A stretch of DNA of 64,000 nt from Hyphomonas sp. Its GTDB lineage: Bacteria; Pseudomonadota; Alphaproteobacteria; Caulobacterales; Hyphomonadaceae. Of this stretch, positions 59,601 through 64,000 are shown in pieces. The notes under the pieces are model-generated. The model was not told the origin of the DNA and searched no databases. It was given only the letters and a program-made list of their open reading frames with translations. Location: contig NZ_CP051230.1 in the NCBI RefSeq assembly GCF_017792385.1, positions 1,860,001 through 1,924,000 on the forward strand. Reading direction: 5' to 3'. Every line of letters begins with the position of its first letter. Positions within the stretch are counted from its first letter, which is position 1. A program made the translations under genes and the position numbers.

Positions 59601-59687
59601 ATGATCCATCCTTCACTGCTTGCTATCGGCGCCATTGTGGTCGTGTTCGGCATTCTGAACCTGATTGAATACAAGCGCCTCGACTAG
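59601..59687 (+). CDS. 28-residue single-helix membrane peptide upstream of the exchanger
   Basis: ATG at 59601, 28 codons, TAG: short N-terminus, one hydrophobic helix (residues ~5-22), then a charged end (IEYKRLD). It ends 15 bp before the exchanger gene, whose RBS (TAGGAG) overlaps its stop codon, so translation may be coupled. Its own RBS is weak. It resembles small membrane subunits, but I know no homologue. Confidence 0.45.
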   Translation: MIHPSLLAIGAIVVVFGILNLIEYKRLD

Positions 59688-59702
59688 GAGCGACCCCGGC
59701 GC

Positions 59703-60695
59703 ATGCCTGATTTGGCCCTGATTGCCGCCCTGATCGGGGGGCTTGTCATATTGGCGTTTGCGGGGGATTTCCTGGTAAGCGGCGCCGTCGCGATTGCCCG
59801 GCGGCTCGGCGTGTCCAAGCTGATTGCGGGCATTTTCATTGTCGGTTTCGGCACATCTGCCCCCGAAATGGTCGTCTCGCTGAACGCGGCGCTGGAGGAT
59901 CGGGCCGGGCTGGCTCTCGGCAATATTGTCGGCTCCAACATCGCCAACATCTTTCTGGTGCTGGGTGTGCCTGCGCTGATCATGCCATTCGTGGCTGGCG
60001 GCCATGGGCAGGGCCGGGCACTGACCGCCATGCTGGTGGCCACCAGTGTCTGGATCCTGCTCACCGCCATGGGGCCGCTGACCGTGCTCGGCGGTATCCT
60101 GTTCCTGGCCATCCTCGTGGCCTATTGCATCGTCACATTCTACATGGCCCGGCAAGCCGTCGCGACCGGAGAGGATCCGGGCGTGGACCTTGATGACATG
60201 CCCGACGGGCTGAGCCTCGGCCGTTCGCTCGCCTATATCGTGCTGGGCATTGGCGGCCTGGTGCTGGGCGCACACCTCATCATTGCGGGCGGTGTCGGCA
60301 TCGCCGAATTCTACCATGTGCCGCAGGAATGGATCGGCCTGACCCTGCTGGCCTTCGGGACCTCCCTGCCGGAAATCGGCGCAGCCATTGCCGCTGCCCT
60401 GCGCCGGCATGGTGAAGTGGCCATCGGCAATGTGCTCGGCTCCAATGTGTTCAACATTCTGGGGGCCGGCGGCATCATCTCCCTCTTCGGGCCGATTGAG
60501 ATTGCGCCCACATTCACGCAATATGATCATTGGGTCATGGCTTTCGCGGCGCTGCTGATTGGTGGATTCATCCTGACGCGCGCCCGGCTGGGCCGCCTGA
60601 TGGGAGTGCTGATGCTGCTGATCTATGCTGTCTATATCTATGGCCTCGTGAGCGGGCTGAATTTTCTCGGCCTGTTCCAGAGCGCCCCGGCATGA
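59703..60695 (+). CDS. Calcium/sodium antiporter, CaCA family (YrbG-like)
   Basis: 330 residues, about ten helices in two inverted halves. Each half has an alpha-repeat: GTSAPEMVVSLNAA with GNIVGSNIANI, and GTSLPEIGAAIAAA with GNVLGSNVFNI; the two Glu bind the cation. The cytoplasmic linker (GEDPGVDLDDMPDG) is acidic. It exports Ca in exchange for Na or H. Its stop overlaps the ATG of the next gene (ATGA). Confidence 0.93.
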   Translation: MPDLALIAALIGGLVILAFAGDFLVSGAVAIARRLGVSKLIAGIFIVGFGTSAPEMVVSLNAALEDRAGLALGNIVGSNIANIFLVLGVPALIMPFVAGGHGQGRALTAMLVATSVWILLTAMGPLTVLGGILFLAILVAYCIVTFYMARQAVATGEDPGVDLDDMPDGLSLGRSLAYIVLGIGGLVLGAHLIIAGGVGIAEFYHVPQEWIGLTLLAFGTSLPEIGAAIAAALRRHGEVAIGNVLGSNVFNILGAGGIISLFGPIEIAPTFTQYDHWVMAFAALLIGGFILTRARLGRLMGVLMLLIYAVYIYGLVSGLNFLGLFQSAPA

Positions 60696-61444
60696 GGCCG
60701 GGCGCGGCGCTGGTTACCGGGGCCGGAGCGCGGCTGGGCCGGGCCATGGCCGAAGCGCTGGGCAAGGATGGCTGGCTGGTGGTCGTCCACTACAATTCGT
60801 CGTCCGAAGGCGCAGAGCAAACTGCTGGCGCCATCCGTGCGGCCGGCGGACAGGCGATCACGCTGCAGGCGGACCTTTCGGACGAGGCGGCCACCGGCGA
60901 CTTGATCCTGCACGCAGCGGAGAAAGCCGGCCAGCCGGTGACGCTGCTGGTGAATTCCGCCTCCGTGTTCGAGGAAGACAGCGCCCTCGACCATACGCGG
61001 GAAAGCTGGGACCTGCACATGAATGCCAATCTGCGCGCGCCGATTCATCTGGCGCAGGCCTTTGCCGAGGCCTTGCCCCGGGGCGAGAAGGGGCTGGTCG
61101 TCAACATGATCGACCAGCGCGTCTGGAAGCTGACGCCGAACTTCTTCACCTATACGCTGTCCAAGGCCGCGCTGTGGCAGGCCACGAAGACGCTGGCGCA
61201 GGCATTGGCCCCGCATGTCCGGGTTAATGCCATCGGGCCGGGGCCGACCTTGAAATCGAAACATCAGAGCGATGACGAATTTGCCGCCGAGACAGAGGCG
61301 ACGCTGACGGGGGAGGGGTCGAGCCCGGACGAGATCGTCAATGCGCTGCGATACCTGGTGTCTGCCAGCAGCGTGACGGGGCAGATGATCGCCAGCGATG
61401 GCGGGCAGCATCTGATGTGGCAGACACCGGATACGCAGGTCTGA
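60692..61444 (+). CDS. Pteridine reductase / FolM-like SDR
   Basis: 250 residues from the ATG at 60692. The cofactor motif is TGAGARLG, with Arg at the position typical of pteridine reductases (TGxxxRxG), followed by HYNSSSEGAE (NADPH phosphate), NSASVFEED in place of NNAG and the catalytic YTLSKAAL. PTR1/FolM enzymes reduce dihydromonapterin, biopterin or dihydrofolate. It overlaps the exchanger gene (4 bp) and the threonine aldolase gene (1 bp, TGATG). Confidence 0.86.
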   Translation: MRPGAALVTGAGARLGRAMAEALGKDGWLVVVHYNSSSEGAEQTAGAIRAAGGQAITLQADLSDEAATGDLILHAAEKAGQPVTLLVNSASVFEEDSALDHTRESWDLHMNANLRAPIHLAQAFAEALPRGEKGLVVNMIDQRVWKLTPNFFTYTLSKAALWQATKTLAQALAPHVRVNAIGPGPTLKSKHQSDDEFAAETEATLTGEGSSPDEIVNALRYLVSASSVTGQMIASDGGQHLMWQTPDTQV

Positions 61445-62466
61445 TGAATTTTTCGTCCGACACGTCTGCCCCCGCCCATCCGCGCGTTCTGGAGGCCGTC
61501 CTGGCGGCCAATGCGGGGCTCGAAGCGAGCTATGGCAATGACAGCGTCACGCAGCGCCTGCGTGGCCATCTGGCAGAGGCGTTCGGCACGGACGATTTCG
61601 ATTACTGGATGACGGCATCGGGTACCGCATCGAATGCGCTGGCATTGTCCTGCTTCTGCCCGCCGACGGGTGCCGTGCTGTGCCATGCCGGGGCGCACAT
61701 CGCCGTGGATGAGCGCGGTGCGCCGGAATTCTTCTCCGGCGGCGGCAAGCTGCACCTGCTGCGCGGACCGGACGGCAAGATCGGCCCGGCCCAGCTGGAT
61801 GAGGCGCTGGCGCGGATCAATCATGATTTCGTTCACGAGACACCGGCACATGTCCTCTCCCTGACAAATCTCACCGAGAACGGCACAGCCTACAGCGTGG
61901 CCGAGATCACGGAGTATGCCGCAAAGGCCCATGCGTCGGATTTGGTGGTGCATCTGGACGGGGCGCGGCTGGGCAATGCGCTGGTGGCGACCGGGGCGAG
62001 CCCGGCGGAGATGAGCTGGCAGGCCGGTGTGGATGTGCTGACCTTCGGCCTGACCAAGACAGGTGCGATGGGATGCGAGATCATCCTGCTGTTCGGCCCG
62101 GCGCGGGAGAAGCGGCGCGAGTTGGAGGCGCGGGCCAAACGGTCCGGCCACATGCCGCCCAAGATGCGTTATCTGGCGGCGCAGGCCGAGGCGATGCTGG
62201 CGGAGGATTTGTGGCTGGAGCTGGCCGCGCAGGCGAATGCGATGGCGCAGAAGTTGGCCGGCGGGCTGGAGGCGCGGGGCATATCGCTGGCCTTTGCGCC
62301 GCAGGGCAATGAAGTGTTCGCGCTGCTGTCGGACGATCAGGTTACGGCCCTGCGCGCGGCAGGCGCGGTGTTCTATCCTTGGATGGGCGGCAGCCAGCGG
62401 CTCGTTTGTTCCTGGGCCACGCAGCCGGAGGAGGTGGACGCGCTGCTGGGCGTGCTGACCGGGTAA
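61444..62466 (+). CDS. Threonine aldolase (beta-eliminating lyase family)
   Basis: 340 residues from the ATG at 61444. Fold I PLP enzyme: SYGNDSVT, TASGTASNALALS, VHLDGARLGNAL (Asp to PLP) and TFGLTKTGAMG with the Schiff-base Lys. Family members split L-threonine or L-allo-threonine to glycine and acetaldehyde; the GLTKTG loop differs from the GLGAP of the E. coli low-specificity enzyme, so substrate range is uncertain. Glycine output and a pteridine reductase next door both feed one-carbon metabolism, but the link is inferred. Confidence 0.87.
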   Translation: MNFSSDTSAPAHPRVLEAVLAANAGLEASYGNDSVTQRLRGHLAEAFGTDDFDYWMTASGTASNALALSCFCPPTGAVLCHAGAHIAVDERGAPEFFSGGGKLHLLRGPDGKIGPAQLDEALARINHDFVHETPAHVLSLTNLTENGTAYSVAEITEYAAKAHASDLVVHLDGARLGNALVATGASPAEMSWQAGVDVLTFGLTKTGAMGCEIILLFGPAREKRRELEARAKRSGHMPPKMRYLAAQAEAMLAEDLWLELAAQANAMAQKLAGGLEARGISLAFAPQGNEVFALLSDDQVTALRAAGAVFYPWMGGSQRLVCSWATQPEEVDALLGVLTG

Positions 62467-62558
62467 ATTTTCAGCTTTCCGGCCTTGCTCTGGACGGATC
62501 GGGCGACGCACGGCAAAGAGGGGCGGTTGGAACTCACGGGAAGGGGTCTTTGTCCATC

Positions 62559-63221
62559 ATGTCCAGTCGCATTCGCGCGGTGATGCTTGCCGCGGCTTTC
62601 GCCACCACGTCCCTGACGGCCTGTTCGACCGCCTATTACGGCGCCATGGAACAGTTCGGCTATCAGAAGCGCGACCTGCTGGTTTCGCGGGTCAATGATG
62701 CGGCCGATGCGCAGGCCGATGCGAAACAGGAATTCACAACCGCCCTGGAAGCGTTCCGTTCGGTGGTGAATTTCGATGGCGGCGAACTGGAAGCCTCCTA
62801 TGACTCGCTGAACCGCGCCTATGAACGATCCGAGGAAAAGGCAGACCGCGTGCGCGACCGGATCAAGGACATGAAGAACGTCTCGCGGGACCTGTTCGTG
62901 GAATGGCGCAAGGAGTTGGAGGAATATTCCGATCCGAGCCTGCGCCGCGCCTCGGCCGAGCAATTGGAAGCGACCCGCGACCGCTATGCCGTTCTGGTCG
63001 AGAAGATGGACCGGGCCGCCGCCTCGATGGACCCCGTCCTGGCCGTATTCAAGGACCGGGTCCTGTTCCTGAAGCACAATCTGAATGCGCGGGCAATTGC
63101 GGCGCTTGGCGATGAAACGCGCGACATCGAGACCGATGTGGCCTCGCTGATTGCGGAAATGGAACGGTCCATCGCAGAGGCCGATGCCTTCATCGCGGAA
63201 ATGCAGGCCGGCAGCGTCTGA
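62559..63221 (+). CDS. DUF2959 lipoprotein
   Basis: 220 residues from the ATG at 62559. Lipobox LTAC at about residue 23 (SLTACSTAYYG), then a nearly all-helical, charged coiled-coil protein (QKRDLLVSRVNDAADAQ, DRVRDRIKDM). This matches DUF2959, a family of periplasmic lipoproteins without known role. RBS AAGGGG is weak. Single gene. Confidence 0.82.
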   Translation: MSSRIRAVMLAAAFATTSLTACSTAYYGAMEQFGYQKRDLLVSRVNDAADAQADAKQEFTTALEAFRSVVNFDGGELEASYDSLNRAYERSEEKADRVRDRIKDMKNVSRDLFVEWRKELEEYSDPSLRRASAEQLEATRDRYAVLVEKMDRAAASMDPVLAVFKDRVLFLKHNLNARAIAALGDETRDIETDVASLIAEMERSIAEADAFIAEMQAGSV

Positions 63222-63300
63222 CGCGACTGGTTTTGCTGCACATGCGACGCCTGTGAGGGCGCTTCGGGGACAGTCTGTATTTTCATCAGGGCTGCGCGGG

Positions 63301-63669
63301 TCAGGTGTCCGGCAGAGGCAGCGCGCGCTCCGCGATCCGGCGCGGGCGGCGTGGCTTGCGGGCAATGACGAGCGGCGCGCTGTCGCGCTGTTCACCGGGA
63401 TGCATCGGGCAGCCGCCTGTGAGGGCCCGGCGCCAGGCATTTGAAGGGGTGAAGCTGAAGGGATCGGGCGTCAGGTCTTCCGCGCGCCGGCCGATACGGA
63501 CCAGACGGACCTGGCCCTGCACGTCAATCGAGACCTGGAACGGGACGCGCCGGCCATGCCGCGTGCGCACGTGAAAACGCAGTGCCACGACCTGCAGCCA
63601 GATCCAGAACCGGACGGGTTCGAGATGCGGCGGCAGGTCAAAAGCGAGCGGGGCAAACAGCCGGTCCAT
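63301..63669 (-). CDS. Hypothetical basic protein
   Basis: 122 residues from the ATG at 63669 (a TTG 13 codons upstream is also open). One hydrophobic stretch (FWIWLQVVALRF) and an Arg-rich C-terminus. No family recognised and no clear RBS. It may be a real short gene or an open frame on the noncoding strand; the opposite strand has only a shorter frame of poor composition. Confidence 0.4.
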   Translation of the reverse strand: MDRLFAPLAFDLPPHLEPVRFWIWLQVVALRFHVRTRHGRRVPFQVSIDVQGQVRLVRIGRRAEDLTPDPFSFTPSNAWRRALTGGCPMHPGEQRDSAPLVIARKPRRPRRIAERALPLPDT

Positions 63670-63829
63670 GCGCGCCAGTATACGCCAGGCCGCCAGGGGG
63701 GTGGACAAGGTTTCTGTCCGGATCAGTGTTCACGGCACAGGCAGCGCAGGAAAGTGTGGGACAGGACGTTCATCTGGCGTACCCTCGTGCCCGGGCAGGC
63801 AGCTGCCGGATCATTGGGGAGGAGAGAAG

Positions 63830-64000
63830 ATGACCTATGTCGATTGTTTCATGGCGGCCGTGCCGGAGGCGAACAAGTCGGCCTACCTGACGCAGGCGAA
63901 GATGATGGCCGGCATGATGAAAGAGCACGGCGCGCTCAGCATTACCGAATGCTGGGGCGTGGATGTGCCGGAGGGCAAGAAGACCTCCATGCATCTGGCG
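63830..64000 (+). CDS. DUF1428-family protein, N-terminal part (cut by window end)
   Basis: The first 57 codons are present after a strong RBS (GGGGAGGAG). TYVDCFMAAVPEANKSAYL, KEHGALSITECWG and the PEGKKTSM block match DUF1428 (YbaA-like) proteins, small ferredoxin-like-fold proteins of unknown function. The 3' part lies outside the window. Confidence 0.85.
   Translation, partial: MTYVDCFMAAVPEANKSAYLTQAKMMAGMMKEHGALSITECWGVDVPEGKKTSMHLA

Noticed and set aside
1..64000. Mobile elements, prophage, CRISPR, toxin-antitoxin or defence islands, tRNA and rRNA genes
   Set aside because: No transposase, integrase, phage, Cas or restriction proteins, no regularly spaced repeats and no cloverleaf-like sequences were seen; composition is uniform apart from the AT-rich gaps described.

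Overview
The window is an ordinary-looking chromosomal segment (high GC, densely packed, both strands used) of a dimorphic/prosthecate-type alphaproteobacterium, most likely Hyphomonadaceae (Hyphomonas or a close relative). The reasons are a DivL-type cell-cycle kinase with Tyr in place of the phospho-acceptor His, a perfect CtrA box (TTAA-N7-TTAAC) in front of it, clustered GANTC (CcrM) sites upstream of dnaA, an Oar-like TonB-dependent receptor, a bactofilin, and alphaproteobacterial promoters and operon orders. I see no rRNA, tRNA, insertion sequence, prophage or CRISPR array.

Layout. 0-3.2 kb: 3' end of pbpC, periplasmic msrA, a GT39 glycosyltransferase. 3.5-6.6 kb: a large TonB-dependent receptor closed by a strong terminator. 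6.7-8.5 kb: agmatine deiminase and N-carbamoylputrescine amidase. 8.5-16.7 kb: EF-hand protein, divL, yghU-type GST, a lipoprotein methyltransferase-like protein, an SDR, a Cys-rich Sel1 protein, a bactofilin and a GH25 muramidase. 16.7-21.6 kb: a leftward ilvB-x-ilvN-y-ilvC operon with two unknown genes interleaved, preceded by a classical attenuator. 21.6-31.8 kb: miaA, serB, an orphan exbD, hflK-hflC-DUF2065-degP, mrp, a serine-hydrolase lipoprotein, an SMP-30 protein, folA. 31.9-35.6 kb: VUT transporter, CMD-family protein, thyA, a Tad-like/VWA protein. 35.6-40.4 kb: recF, dnaN, dnaA, rpsT (all leftward). 40.5-43.4 kb: enoyl-CoA hydratase, AarF-family kinase, thioesterase. 43.4-47.1 kb: hisS-hisZ-hisG behind a six-His leader peptide, followed by a likely small RNA. 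47.4-50.7 kb: argD, S41 protease lipoprotein, nitrilase-family amidase. 50.7-53.4 kb: carboxy(nor)spermidine decarboxylase and dehydrogenase and a small Cys gene behind Fur-like repeats. 53.6-64 kb: argF, MFS protein, radical SAM protein, hslO, CDP-alcohol phosphatidyltransferase, Nudix, Ca/Na exchanger, FolM-like SDR, threonine aldolase, DUF2959 lipoprotein, an unknown and a DUF1428 gene cut by the window end.

How it fits together. Two loci 43 kb apart supply most of a spermidine route: agmatine to putrescine (6.7-8.5 kb), then putrescine to spermidine by the aspartate-semialdehyde/carboxyspermidine branch (50.7-53.0 kb). Branched-chain and histidine synthesis are each headed by a leader peptide rich in the end-product codons. 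The replication-initiation block and divL both carry cell-cycle signals. hflKC with degP forms an envelope quality-control block.

I did not find a previously undescribed multi-gene system. The most interesting signals are regulatory: the near-leaderless His leader, the ilv attenuator, the CtrA site at divL, the GANTC cluster at dnaA, a probable ~70-nt RNA after hisG, three strong palindromes or tandem boxes, and an SD-masking hairpin.
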